DNA of 64,000 nt from Eutreptiella sp. 'Long Island Sound 2002'. Its lineage: Eukaryota > Euglenozoa > Euglenophyceae > Eutreptiales > Eutreptiaceae. The position numbers and the translations under genes were made by a program. The notes beneath the pieces are model-generated. The model was given only the letters and a program-made list of their open reading frames with translations, made no database searches and was not told the origin of the DNA. The stretch is from assembly GCA_964036045.1 (NCBI GenBank), contig OZ038386.1:14171433-14235432 (forward strand), given 5' to 3'. Below, one piece after another: positions 45,901-55,706 of this stretch; position 1 is the first letter of the stretch; each line of letters opens with the position of its first letter.

Positions 45901-46361
45901 ACCCCCCCCCCCCCCAGGCAGAGCAAAACTCTGGACAAGGGGGCGGTTTGAACTGCAAAATTGGGCGCACAAAAAGTGCTCCAAATTTTGCCGTGTTGTT
46001 TAAAATTCACAGCCATTTTTATGGGTCTGATTTTTGGCGCTCTGGACGCAAATTTCGTGCTATCAGATTTGTTTTGCAATGTGCATGATATAATCCAATT
46101 TTCCATAGCGCTGAATTCGCCTCCATGTTGCCAGTACACGCGCCCGCGAGCGGCCCTGTAGCAGCTGCATGTAGCATTGTGTGTGTGCAGCGGCCCCTCT
46201 CCCCTTCGCAGATCTTCTCGGATGGGTACATGTCCACCGTCAAAATATGTGCCGACGACCTACGGGGGGCCTGCACCCGGAACTCTTGGAAGGTCCCCTG
46301 TAAGTACTATCATTTGCCTTCGTCTCTTGCCGCGGCTCGAAAGCGGCAGCGTGAGGCTTGA
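30270..46361 (+). CDS. Ten-finger CCCH zinc-finger protein, muscleblind-like (10 exons)
   Basis: Exons: 30270-30306, 31090-31294, 34795-34975, 36858-37002, 38227-38324, 38852-39959, 41957-42292, 43553-43658, 44346-44592 and 46212-46361. All introns are GT-AG, every phase agrees, and the total of 2,613 nt gives 870 residues plus TGA. Nine fingers are C-x7-C-x(4 or 8)-C-x3..5-H; finger 4 is C-x10-C-x4-C-x3-H. They are finger 1 (36-53), 2 (71-92), 3 (116-133), 4 (151-171), 5-6 in exon 6, 7-8 in exon 7, 9 in exon 9 and 10 in exon 10. Paired fingers with HLPxHL after the second member match muscleblind proteins, which bind YGCY-type RNA and control splicing; that role here is inference. Exon 5 encodes a matrin-like EHLKSEKHKQW. 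The tail is ARKRQREA, and KRPR near residue 585 may be nuclear localisation. Exon 5 contains an in-frame ATG (38232), so two adjacent genes (30270-37.8 kb and 38.2-46.4 kb) are an alternative. Confidence 0.75.
30351..30410 (+). repeat. (CT)n microsatellite in CCCH gene intron 1
   Basis: A CT dinucleotide tract, interrupted once by CGCGCGCA, begins about 45 bases after the first donor site. A long CT run so near a 5' splice site could bind polypyrimidine-tract proteins; this is inference. Confidence 0.9.
32275..32415 (+). repeat. Four-copy 34-35 bp tandem repeat
   Basis: The unit AAGCGTGGGGACCAAGTGAC plus CACAGGGTACC occurs four times (from about 32280, 32315, 32349 and 32385) with small changes, the last reading TTACCATAGGGTACC. 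It lies in intron 2 of the CCCH gene. Confidence 0.9.
33951..33980 (+). repeat. (CA)n microsatellite
   Basis: A CA dinucleotide tract in intron 2 of the CCCH gene. A complementary (GT)n run follows at about 34193-34217, so the two can pair as an inverted repeat across ~210 bases. Confidence 0.9.
34193..34218 (+). repeat. (GT)n microsatellite
   Basis: A GT dinucleotide tract in intron 2 of the CCCH gene, the complement of the CA tract at 33951. Confidence 0.9.
35085..35420 (+). repeat. Dispersed intronic repeat (GACGCCAAGGGGC family), copy 1
   Basis: Begins GCATGCGAGGGACGCCAAGG and continues GGCAGAAGCAGCG, then a variable part, AAAACTCATAACACCGGAAG, CCAACTGGCACAC and TTTATG, ending in TTTGAAGTGATGTGC. 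The same landmarks in the same order occur at 42745-42985, and the left part at 37595, 40870, 46905 and 57605. All copies are on the + strand. Function unknown; a short retroposon family is likely. Confidence 0.7.
36460..36576 (+). repeat. Four-copy 26 bp tandem repeat
   Basis: CATTTGGGGATAGGTGCAGT followed by GTATTT is repeated four times (the first unit reads GGGGGTAGG; the second has GTCTTT). It lies in intron 3, about 280 bases before exon 4 of the CCCH gene. Confidence 0.9.
37595..37880 (+). repeat. Dispersed intronic repeat, copy in intron 4
   Basis: The left end GACTGAATGTGAAGCCTGGC matches GACTGAATGTGAAGCATGCG at 57608. It is followed by GGGGAGTAGACGCCACG and later by a C-run and TCCACTTTTATGCCCCCC, as at 42925. 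Confidence 0.6.
38852..39959 (+). CDS. Exon 6 of the CCCH gene: Cys-rich start, Pro/Ala repeat, fingers 5-6
   Basis: Largest exon of the gene (369 codons plus one base). It opens LCKCADCANETCWFMFNHDW, a Cys-rich segment directly after the matrin-like exon 5. Next come an acidic stretch, ~230 residues rich in Pro and Ala with nine VP[QH]F units, then finger 5 (CRKYRKGDCFYKDCKFAH), finger 6 (CEAHRTQGCQVNLCPAYH), HLPDHIK and a basic tail KRPR. The acceptor GGCATAG is forced by an in-frame TAG at 38848. The donor CGA|GTATGT leaves one base that joins exon 7 to give Ser. Frame choice in the repeat is set by the flanking zinc fingers, since all six frames are open there. Confidence 0.85.
39254..39625 (+). 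repeat. Coding minisatellite, CCAGCA-based, nine VP[QH]F units
   Basis: CCAGTCCCACAGTTCGGAGC or CCAGTCCCACATTTCGAAGC alternate with runs of CCAGCA. In the gene frame this gives VPQFGAPAPAPAP or VPHFEAPAPAPAP units of 13-17 residues. High nucleotide identity between units indicates recent expansion by slippage or unequal exchange. Confidence 0.9.
40870..40950 (+). repeat. Dispersed intronic repeat, partial copy in intron 6
   Basis: GCATGTAAAGCCTGCCTGCA followed by GGTGGACGCCACAG matches the left end of the GACGCCA family (37595, 57605), then diverges. Confidence 0.45.
42740..42985 (+). repeat. Dispersed intronic repeat, copy in intron 7
   Basis: GCATGGGAGGGACGCCAAGG plus GGCAGACGCAGCG, then GCGGACAAGCAATGTAAAT, AAAACTCCAACCAG, CAACTGGGACAC and CTTTGAAGTTATGTGCC. 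Order and spacing follow the copy at 35085-35420. Confidence 0.7.
45085..45695 (+). repeat. Two-copy ~360 bp tandem duplication in intron 9
   Basis: The blocks ATATGGACTCCCTAACCAATG, TATCTCCA, GGGGCCCTACCGGTGAGGA, TTCTGGGTGACCT, GGGTGATAATTTGGTGACAA and TGGGAGTC at 45120-45330 recur with substitutions at 45478-45680 (CTTAACCAATGG, GGGGCCCACCGGTCAGGA, TTCTGGGTGACCT, GGGTGATCATTTGGTGACAA). Divergence indicates an old duplication. Confidence 0.75.
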
Positions 46362-48828
46362 TGCACCTCAGCCGTACGGCGGTGTAGAACGGCTGCGTCT
46401 CAGCAGTGTGCACCACCTCCCTTGTTGGGAGTCTCAGTGATGAGCTGTGCTGCGCGCGCGCTGTTGCTGCGCTGTTGCTGTCCACAGAGCAGCTTGAACG
46501 ATTCCAGAGGAGTGGTCGTGGATTGCAGTGTGCCCAGACACGGACTGTGCGACCGCTCCTATGTGCTGGGCAGAAAACGGGTTTGTCCGCACGGAGGGGC
46601 GGGGCCTCTTTCCCCATTTGAAGCCCCCTTCCGGGTCCCACCCACCCCCTCCTTCAGAGTTTAGATTTCAGGGGACCGCAAAGGCCACAGATGGGGTCGA
46701 GGGGCGGAGGGGGGAGGGTCCATGGTGCCCCAACCAATGCCCCCACACGACGCGCTAATCATTTCCAGGTGGATTCCGCGAGGGGAGATCTTTGCTCAGA
46801 AAGCCTTGCCTCCGCTTGGGAGCCACCGCCAGTCCTCAGACTGCCCTTTCCTGAAGGCGTTCATCTGATGCCCCCTCGCCCTGCACCCTCCAGGTCTTCA
46901 TGGCCTGTAATAACGGAATGTGAAGCCTGCTGCCGCTGGCGTGCAGACTGGGCTGGGGAGTGCAGACCACGGCGGCAGAAGCAGCATTTGTGATTCGAGC
47001 CCCCCCCAAGTATGTTTTCCCACCGTCTGGAGACAAGCCATGCATACAATTTTCTCCAATAAAACCGAACTTTTACCCCCCCCCCCCCCCCGCCCCACCC
47101 TCGGGTAGCCTTTCCTTCCCCTGGTGCAGCCCAGATCTCCTCTTTTTTTCCTTTCCCTTTGCTTGCAAACACAAAGAAGAGTAGGGAGGGGTTTCTCACC
47201 AGGTGCGACGAGAACCCAAGCGACTGTCAGGGCTGAGGAGGTGGCAGCCCGTGCCAAGACACGGACGTGCGGGTTGCAGGGGCTGCGAAGCCTGGGCACA
47301 ATCCACACGAAAGTGACCAGCCACAAGGCAGAATGGTGGTACGGAGGCTGCAGGAAGGTGCTTCTCTGAAGCATCACAGCTTCACGGGGAGCAGATGAAC
47401 TCAAGGGCTGTCTGTGTGATTTCCACGGCGCCCGCTTCCTCGACGTGATCAGCCTTGGAAGTTGACTCAAAGTTTGGTTGCGGGGAAAGGCGGTCTGATG
47501 GCGTAGGGCCTCACTCTGAGCCATCCATTTACTGCAGCCAGGGGGTTGTTGCATATTCCGGCTTGCATTCCCCATCGGTGGCGTGCTGCCTTTTCAAGCC
47601 CTTCGAGCAGCAGGTATGCGAGTCGGATTCAAGGAAATTGCAATTTCTGGACCAATATGCTCTTCACTGTGACTGCGCACCACGCGCACGTCGCCGCTGC
47701 CCCACCGTGCGCCGCTGTCTTTACCCTCCAGCCCTGTCCTACACACCCCACATTCTTGATGGCGGAGAGTGCCCAAGGAACCTTGCGGTCGCAGCACTCA
47801 TTAGGAACCCCCAACAGGCCTTGGGTTGGGCCCCTCGTGGCAGAAAAAAACAGAAGCCATCATTCACACTGTTGCACATGCGCAATGCCACTGGTCTCTC
47901 TTGAGGGTATAGAACAAACCATAGGGGCCAGCCCAGTGACGTCTGGCACTTCCCGACACTGATATTTCACCACACTTCCCTGGCACGTTCCACAGTTCTT
48001 TGACACTTGTTTGCATTTCCCTGGCACTTCCTTACACTTCCCTAGCGCTTCTCTGACGTGGCAATGTTATCAATAACCACTCCCAATGACCCTCACAATT
48101 CCCCTTGATAACCCACCCTCCCATTAGCACTGTGCCGTGCTGCAGGCTGGCGTACCTGCGTACTGCAGGGCTGACCCTGAGGCTTTGGTTACCATGTCTC
48201 TCATCCGAACCCCATGCGCCCCCAAAAAGATGTGTCTGGGTCTCAATGGTCCAGCAGCGCAAGAAAGAGACGCCTCGATTCTAACCTCAACACTACAACC
48301 AGCCCATGAATAGCATCCAGGTCTCGCGAATGGAACTCAGCCATGCGCACTGGTGCTGCGTCGTGATGTGGCGACCCTGACACGCATATCAGCGCCAGGG
48401 TCAACACTGGTTTCTCTGGGAAGGCATAGTGCGATCCGGAGGTTTCTCATGCTGTGTGGTGTAACACGTGCTCACATTTGCTTTTGGTCTGTGTTGACTG
48501 CTCTGCTTCATCAACGAGGACAAGGCCCCTGTTTTTTTCAGGCACCTGTTGCCCGTTTTTGACTAGAGGGCAGTCCTGTAGTGGATGGGGATCTCATCAT
48601 CTCCGAACCCATTTTCTGACCCAACCTCCGAAACCATGGGAAGATGGAGTGTCAATGGCAGCGGGGGGGGGGGGGGGGTTCAGTAGAACCTCCCAGAACT
48701 CGGGGAGAGGCGTCCCAGGCCGAGGGCTCAATTCATCGGGACCATTGATCAGTCACTATGAAATTCTATTGCCTTCGGCAAGTCCACCTCGCAGAGAATC
48801 TACCCCGAGCAACACACACCCAAAATAG
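46362..48828. other. Intergenic spacer downstream of CCCH gene 1
   Basis: No exon supported. Includes a partial copy of the GACGCCA-family repeat near 46905-47060 (GGAATGTGAAGCCTGC) followed by AATAAA at about 47055 and a C-run. The 149-codon frame at 47455-47904 has no domain. A short TTCCCTGGCACTTCC-type repetition occurs at 47950-48060. Confidence 0.45.
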
Positions 48829-51690
48829 GGTGGAAACTACACAAATACGGGCTAAAACATCCTTTACATACCTTGGATGATCATTTTAGGTGATCACGGT
48901 ATCAAAGAAACAAGTTTCGAAAACTTCGATTTTTGAGCTGCCCAGGGTGAAAGACTGCATAAGCAGGTTGTGTACCAATCCCTTGGGAGCCCCCCCACCC
49001 CCCCGGAGCTAATACCCAAATAGGGTGAAAAACATGTACATACGGCCTAAAACATGCTTTACATACCTTGGGTGGTCATTTTAGGTGGTCACAATATCAA
49101 AAAACAAGTTTGAAAAACTTCGATTTTTGAGCTGTCCGGGGTGAAAAACTGCAGAAGCAGGTTGTGTACCAATCCCCTAAGAGCCCCCCCCCCCCCCCCC
49201 CCGGACCTGATACCCAAATAGGGTGAGAAACACGTAAATACGGCCTAAAACATGCTTTACATACCTTGGATGGTCATTTTAGGTGGTCACAATATCAAAA
49301 AAAAAAAGTTTCAAAAACTTTGATTTTTGAGCTGCCCGGGCTGCAAAATGGCATAAGCAGGTTGTGTACCAATCCCCTAAGAGCCCCCCCCCACCCCCCC
49401 CGGACCTGATACCCAAATAGGGTGAAAAACATGTAAATACAGCCTAAGACATGCTTTACATACCTTGGATGGTCATTTTAAGTGGTCATGGAATCAAAAA
49501 AACAAGTTTGAAAAACTTCGATTTTTGAGCTGTCCGGGGTGAAAAACGGCATAAGCAGGTTGTGTACCAATCCCCTAGGACCCCCCCCCCCCCCCCCCGA
49601 CCTGATACCCAAATAGGGTGAGAAACACGTAAATGCGGCCTAAAACATGCTTTACATACCTTGGATGGTCATTTTAGGTGGTCACAATATCAAAAAAAAC
49701 AAGTTTCGGAAACTTCGATTTTTGAGCTGTCCGGGGTGAAAAACTGCATAAGCAGGTTGTGTCCCGGCCCATTCACGAGGCGAATATTGGCAAAAACAGC
49801 CATTTCGCGTCTTTGGCACGGGTTGTGGACAGCCCTAAGCAAGGCTAGAGACTGCAAAAAACGTCCTTCCGTATCCTAGTAGGCATATACTGTCACAACA
49901 TCCCCACTCACATCCCTCAGAGTGGGTACCACAGGGTCACTGAGGTCGCCAAAACCGCTAACATACCAAAAAAGGCCAAAAAGTGCATAAACTGCATAAG
50001 CGCTCGTCGCACTCCGCCCCATACAAACCCTATGGAGTCGGGACCCGGAAACACTTTTTCGGCTCAAAATCGAAAAAAACCAAAAGATTCATGATTTTCG
50101 ACCCAAAAAAAGGGGGGGTCATTTTTTGACCCCCCCCCCCCACCCCCCCCAACCCCCCCCCCTCCCTCAAAACATCAAAAAAGTGGGTTTCAAGTGGGGG
50201 GGTCTGGGGGGTCCGGACCAAAAACTCATTGGGGGATGCAGTTATTGGACAAATTAATGATTTTACAAGGGGTTAAACTAACAATTCAACCCCTTGGGGT
50301 AGGGTACGCGAATAGGCCCAAAAAGGCCCAAATGGGGGGGTATGTGGCATTTTCCCCATATATACGCCTGCCTGGCTTTGATCTAACAACCTCTGTGAGG
50401 TGACTTCCATTTTTGAGCTGTCCGGGGTGAAAGACTGCATAAGCAGGTTGTGTACCAATCCCTTGGGAGCCCCCCCACCCCCCCGGAGCTAATACCCAAA
50501 TAGGGTGGAAAACACGTAAATACGGCCTAAAACATGCTTTACATACCTTGGATGGTCATTTTAGGTGATCACAATATCACAAATAAGTTTCGAAAACTTC
50601 GATTTTTGAGCTGTCCGGGGTGAAAAACTGCAGAAGCAGGTGGTGTACCAATCCCCTAAGAGCCCCCCCCCCCCCCCCTGGACCTGACACCCAAATAGGG
50701 TGAAAAACACGTAAATACGGCCTAAAACATGCTTTACATACCTTGGATGGTCATTTTAGGTGATCACAATATCACTAAAACAAGTTTCGAACACTTCGAT
50801 TTTTGAGCTGTCCGGGTTGAAAAACTGCATAAGCAGGTTGTGTACCAATCCCCTAAGAGCCCCCCCCCCCCCCCCCCCCGACCTGATACCCAAATATGGT
50901 GAAAAACACGTAAATACGGCCTAAAACATGCTTTGCATAGCTTGGATGGTCATTTTAGGTGATCACAATATCAAAAAAACAAGTTTCGAAAACTTCGTTT
51001 TTTGAGCTGCCTGGGGTGAAAAACTGCATAAGCAGGTTGTGTACCTCCCCATTCACTAGGCCATTATTGGTGGAAACAGTCATTTCGCGTCTTTGGCACG
51101 GGTTGTGAACGGCTCTCAGCAAGGCTACAGACTGCAAAAAAAGTCCTTTCGTATCCTAGTAGGCATATACTGTCACAACATCCCCACTTACACCCCTCGG
51201 AGTGGGTAGCACGGGGTCACCGAGGTTGCCAAAACCGCCAACATAGCAAAAATGGCTGGAAAGTGCATAAACTGCATTAGCGCTCGTCGCACTCCGCCCC
51301 ATACAAACCCTATGGAGTCGGGACCCGGAAACACTTTTTCGGCTCAAAATCGAAAAAAACCAAAAGATTCATGATTTTCGACCCAAAAAAAGGGGGGGTC
51401 ATTTTTTTCGACATTTTTGACCCCCCCCCCCACCCCCCCCCACCCCCCCACCCCCCCCTAAAAAGTGGGTTTCAAGTGGGGGGGGGTCTGGGGGGGTCCG
51501 GACCAAAAACTCATTGGGGGATGCGTTTATTGGACAAATTAATGATTTTACAAGGGGTTAAACTAACAATTCAACCCCTTGGGGTAGGGTACGCGAATAG
51601 GCCCAAAAAGGCCAAAATGGGGGGGTATGTGGCGTTTTCCCCATGTATATGCCTGCCTGGCTTTGATCTAACAACCTCTGCGAGGTGATT
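48829..51690 (+). repeat. Satellite DNA: ~197 bp monomers in a ~1.28 kb higher-order repeat
   Basis: Monomers contain ACCCAAATAGGGTG, AATACGGCCTAAAACATGC, TACCTTGGATGGTCATTTTA, TTCGATTTTTGAGCTG, GCATAAGCAGGTTGTGTACC and a C-run of 8-18. The landmark GTGTACC or its variant falls at about 48970, 49164, 49364, 49562 and 49759, then 50450, 50643, 50840 and 51039, a spacing of 194-200. After each array comes a ~640 bp non-monomer block (49765-50400 and 51045-51690) that is nearly identical between copies. For example AGGCATATACTGTCACAACA occurs at 49881 and 51161, giving a 1,280-base higher-order period. ORFs in these blocks are repeat artefacts. Confidence 0.95.
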
Positions 51691-52739
51691 CTCTGTTTGG
51701 CATCCAAGAACAATTTTTGGGGTCAAAAAATAGCTCAAAAAGATTTTCTCACTGAACCCCAGACAAATGACAAAGCCTGACCCTTCCTCACGCTGATTAC
51801 ACAAAGGTCCCTTTTTCCAAAGCCACCTCGAAGAGAGGTTGTCATGCTGTTGTTTAGGCTGTTTAGTGGGACCTGAAAATTTTCGATAAATTGATTTTTT
51901 CCGAAACCCTTCTGTCGCCTCTGGGATGGGTGTAGTGCTTCTCTTGGGTTGCAGACACCTAGGAGGGGTTCCCATAGGTCCCATTGGTGACACAAATAAT
52001 AACGCATGCAAATCTTTGCCCAAAGCCCCTGAAACCAATGGTGCCATAGGATCCCCCATGCTTTTGCTTCCACACCCCAAAAGCACTTTGGGATGCATGG
52101 AGCACGAAACAGAAAATGGAACTGATTCCACATGAAATAGTCTTCATGTGTGTTCAATGGAACCCCCGTGAGGAACGCGAGTGGTTAATGGCCCCACCCG
52201 CATGCTCTTTTGCATTCTGTCATCCATCAGTGGCCCGGACTGGGAAAACCGCTGTCAACAAGGATTTTCTTTTTTTTTCTGGGGGGAAAGTGGAGTGAAG
52301 CAACTTCTGCCCAATGAATTAGGCTGTCGACAGGTTTAATTGAAAATTAGAAGGATGAGACAAGAGAGACACCAACACATCTTTGAGTTTGCCTCACACA
52401 ATGTAGTTCCATGGCTCTCTTGGGTGGGCAATGAATGCTTTCAACAGGTGCCTAGGCAGAGGCCATACATTTAAGTGAGAATGGGATCCCCGCACAATTC
52501 CACTTAGGAAGGAGGTGTGTGCCCTGCACGTAGGCAATGGCAGGTGATGGTAGTAGTAATCCTGCGTGTTACGTGTTAGAATTGGGGATTGATTTGGGAT
52601 TTGGCTCTTCAGATTCGTGAATTCCTCGGGAGAAATGCATTTGGGGGGGGGCGGGGGGGCTTGATTGTTTTTGGCTTAGGGGAAGAAAGGAAACAACAGG
52701 GCGTGTTTAGTGGCTCATTTTTTGGGGGACAGCTGGAAC

Positions 52740-52906
52740 GGTGTCAATTTGGATGCTTTTTCGGACAGTGGGTCTGAAAGGTATAGCATGGTGCAGGCGC
52801 AGTGGAAGGATTCCTCTTTTGTCCCACACGGCGTTGTGTCCCATTCTCCAAAGCAAGCCTCAGGGGGAGGGGGGACAGAGGTTTCTGCGAAGAAGGATGC
52901 CATGTG
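52740..52906 (+). CDS. Possible exon, unknown protein
   Basis: The frame gives NGVNLDAFSDSGSERYSMVQ, then AQWKDSSFVPHGVVSHSPKQ and a Gly-rich part ending EVSAKKDAMW. Polar, acidic and repeat-free, so coding-like, but the ends are not fixed: the best GT positions do not agree in phase with the next candidate exon at 53037. Confidence 0.25.
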
Positions 52907-53036
52907 GGGGTTTGACCCCCCCCCCCTTTCATTGGCTTGGGTTTTCTGCCAAAGTAGAGTTTCCACATTATTGTAGGTGCAAAGACGCCCCCCCACCCCC
53001 TTTTTTTCAAAGAGCCCTCCCCATCTTTGGTTGCAG

Positions 53037-53255
53037 ATGTCACTAGCTACTCTTGGAAACACAACCTTGGAATTTGCCATCGCAGAGCTGGTCCGGGCAA
53101 GAACAAGTGTTAACAGTGCTTGTGCATGGAAAAGACTCGGGCAAAGAAGCCCAATTTTCTTTGGCATGACCAAAATGGGCAAGGAACCCTCACAACTTGA
53201 GGTGTTGTCCACTGGCCAGTACTTACGAAAAGTGGTTAGGCCACAAAGAGGGTAA
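53037..53255 (+). CDS. Possible terminal exon, unknown protein
   Basis: After acceptor GGTTGCAG at 53031-53036 the frame reads MSLATLGNTTLEFAIAELVR, then ARTSVNSACAWKRLGQRSP and ends with YLRKVVRPQRG before TAA (53253-53255). Amphipathic helix-like patterns and balanced composition favour coding. No family recognised. It could also start at its own ATG as a 72-residue protein. Confidence 0.35.
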   Translation: MSLATLGNTTLEFAIAELVRARTSVNSACAWKRLGQRSPIFFGMTKMGKEPSQLEVLSTGQYLRKVVRPQRG

Positions 53256-55706
53256 ACCTGCCCCCCCCCCCCCCCTTTTAAATGTGGCCAATCATCAGCC
53301 AAACCTTGTGGTGTCACGTTTGGTAGACCCCCCCCCCCCCGCACCGCTTTTCTAGGCCAGCACCTCCCCCGTGTATGTGTTGTGTTGTGGCTCCCGCCCA
53401 CATTTCTCTCGGTATTCATAAGACAACAATATTTCACCGCTCCACCAACATTTGATTCTTTTTGCTTCGTATTGTGAGCAGCTCAAGGGAGTGTCACATG
53501 TACTCTATTACCAGACTGTGGCATACGTTGGGGAAGGGGCCACATGTCACAAATCCCTTTGGCATGAAATATTTATTGTACCTTGACAATACCTGAGAAC
53601 TTTTTGGACTGTTGGTTGTAAATCGCAAGGTGCAATTCGAAGCGAGGGCCAGAAAGTCGCATGGGCCCAAAAAAAGTTCTCAGACACTAGGTTTGGTGCA
53701 CCGCTTGGAAAACTAGGTGTCCGATGCTTGGAAAAAGTGCTTGGAAATTTTGATGGGCCTGCATGCAAGGTCGCTGGGTGGGCTGGGCTGGGATTGGTGC
53801 TTGGAAAATGGGGTGGGGGTGGAGGTTGGAAGAAGGGCTTGGAAATTTTGATGGGCAGGGGTGCTTCAGGGTGCTGGGGAAAGGTGCTTGCAAGGTCGCA
53901 TGCGAGGTTGCTGGGTGGGCTGAATTGGGAATGGTGCTTGGAAGATGCACGGAAAAAGTGTTCAGGTTGTTCTTACCAAGAAGTGCTTGGGAAAAGTAGT
54001 TCCAAAAATACCACGGCACACCATCACGTGGAAGCGATTGTTGTCTCCAGGGGCCAACTAAACAAGTCAGTTGTGAATGTCAGAGCAGAGTTGTAGCAAT
54101 ACCCTTAACCAAATATACATTTTATGGGAAGCATATTTGTTACATGTGCCTTATGCCCAAGCATATTCATACACGGCCACCCCCCAAAAGAGCGTTTCCA
54201 AGTGCTAGTGCATTGACTAGCCATGTTTTAATTATGCCACTCGTTTCGTTCAGTGTACATGCCCCCAATACACCACCTTTTTGGCCACGCCTACTTCCGG
54301 GCAAACTGCCTTGACATTATCCTTGGCATGAGCCCGGATATTTTTTGGGCTGGGTCCACTCAGCCATGTGCATTGACTTCTGGGGGTCGGCGTGGCCTCC
54401 GAAACGAGCCTGGCATATTGCTACGTTCCCTTGGACCTGTGGCCTGCCGTGTGCCTTGACTTTTTGGTGGGCTACCATGTGCCATGTGCTCTGAAATTTT
54501 GTATGCGCTGGTGCCCAGTCGTTTGCCCTGTTTGGCCTGACATTTTCCCGGTTAGAAGGAGGAAGTGCCGCCCTGGCCTATGCCAAGAAGATTTCGCCCT
54601 ATGGCTAGGCCAATGCCAGGCATTTGGCCCTCTCCTTGGCACATAGCCAAGGTCATCTCCACAATGCCCCAAAGTTGTACCATTTTTTCCATGCCATGCT
54701 TCGATAGGTCCATACATGTATACTGCAATGTGTTTTGCAGTTTGGGGGTGTTGTTGCCTGGTGCAACCCTTATTTGACGTTTTTAGCAGATTTTGCCTGC
54801 GAAGGGCCCCCCTCCAAACCGCTAGAGCAGGAATTCCTAGAGGTGTGTGGATGGTTCTTGGAGGCTTCCAAGATGGTTCCTCTTACTTGCCACTTTTGGG
54901 TGGTTTCTCTCACTTTTATGGTGACTTCCTTGGGCCTTCTAGGTGGTTGCTGTTGATTCTTGGTGGGTTCTTGGTGATTGTTTTTCATTGTTGGTAGTTT
55001 CTGGATGGTTCCGATTTATTCTTGGATTGGGATGGATTGGGATGGAGGGCTTCTTACCCGTGGCCACAAGCCCTCAATGGAATCTGGTTGGGGCTGCCAA
55101 GCTAGTTCCTCAGTAGAAACCATGGTTATCAGGGTGACCTAGGACAAAGACACGGTGTATGTTATGTCGCCATGAGTGCCACAGCAACACCCTCTTCAGC
55201 CCGAGTGAAATCGCAAAAGCAGGATGAGTTGTTCACAAATCACTTGCTGGGAAGGAGAAGCAGATATTGCACAACGGATGGGAGCAAGACAGGGGAGCGA
55301 ACTGCATGTGTTTCTTATGACGATTTGTAGCATAGCATCAAGCCAGTGTGCCCTGAACAGACAATCGATTTGTGAACTGTCTGTAAGGAGAAAACATGTA
55401 ATGCCAGGATCCTGGTGTGTGGGGGCGGGGAGCAGTGCAAAACCACGCGATATGGCCGCCAAGACAGAGGAAGAGGTTGGCAGTGTGTCATGTGCAAAAC
55501 TTGACTGCCTTTGAACTAGCTGCATGGCTGATTTGGTTTTCAGGGAGCAAAATGTATGTCTTTGTGTATACAGTGCTAACTATGCTTTGTGCAACAGGCA
55601 GAGGGGAGGGAGTGTTGACGTTGTTGTTGTTGTTGTTGTTGCAGTGGTGCACCCAATGGCTCTTCCCCGTTTGCAGACGCTGTCTTGGTTTGAGTGGGTT
55701 CACACA

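Larger units (their letters stand above)
51691..55706. other. Intergenic; weak coding fragments and degenerate repeats
   Basis: Apart from the two weak exons listed separately, nothing is recognised. 53,690-53,960 is a degenerate series of GTGCTTGGAAATTTTGATGGG-like units. C-runs lie at 52917, 53260 and 53330. (GTT)n at 55617-55643 abuts a splice-acceptor-like TTGCAG. Confidence 0.4.
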
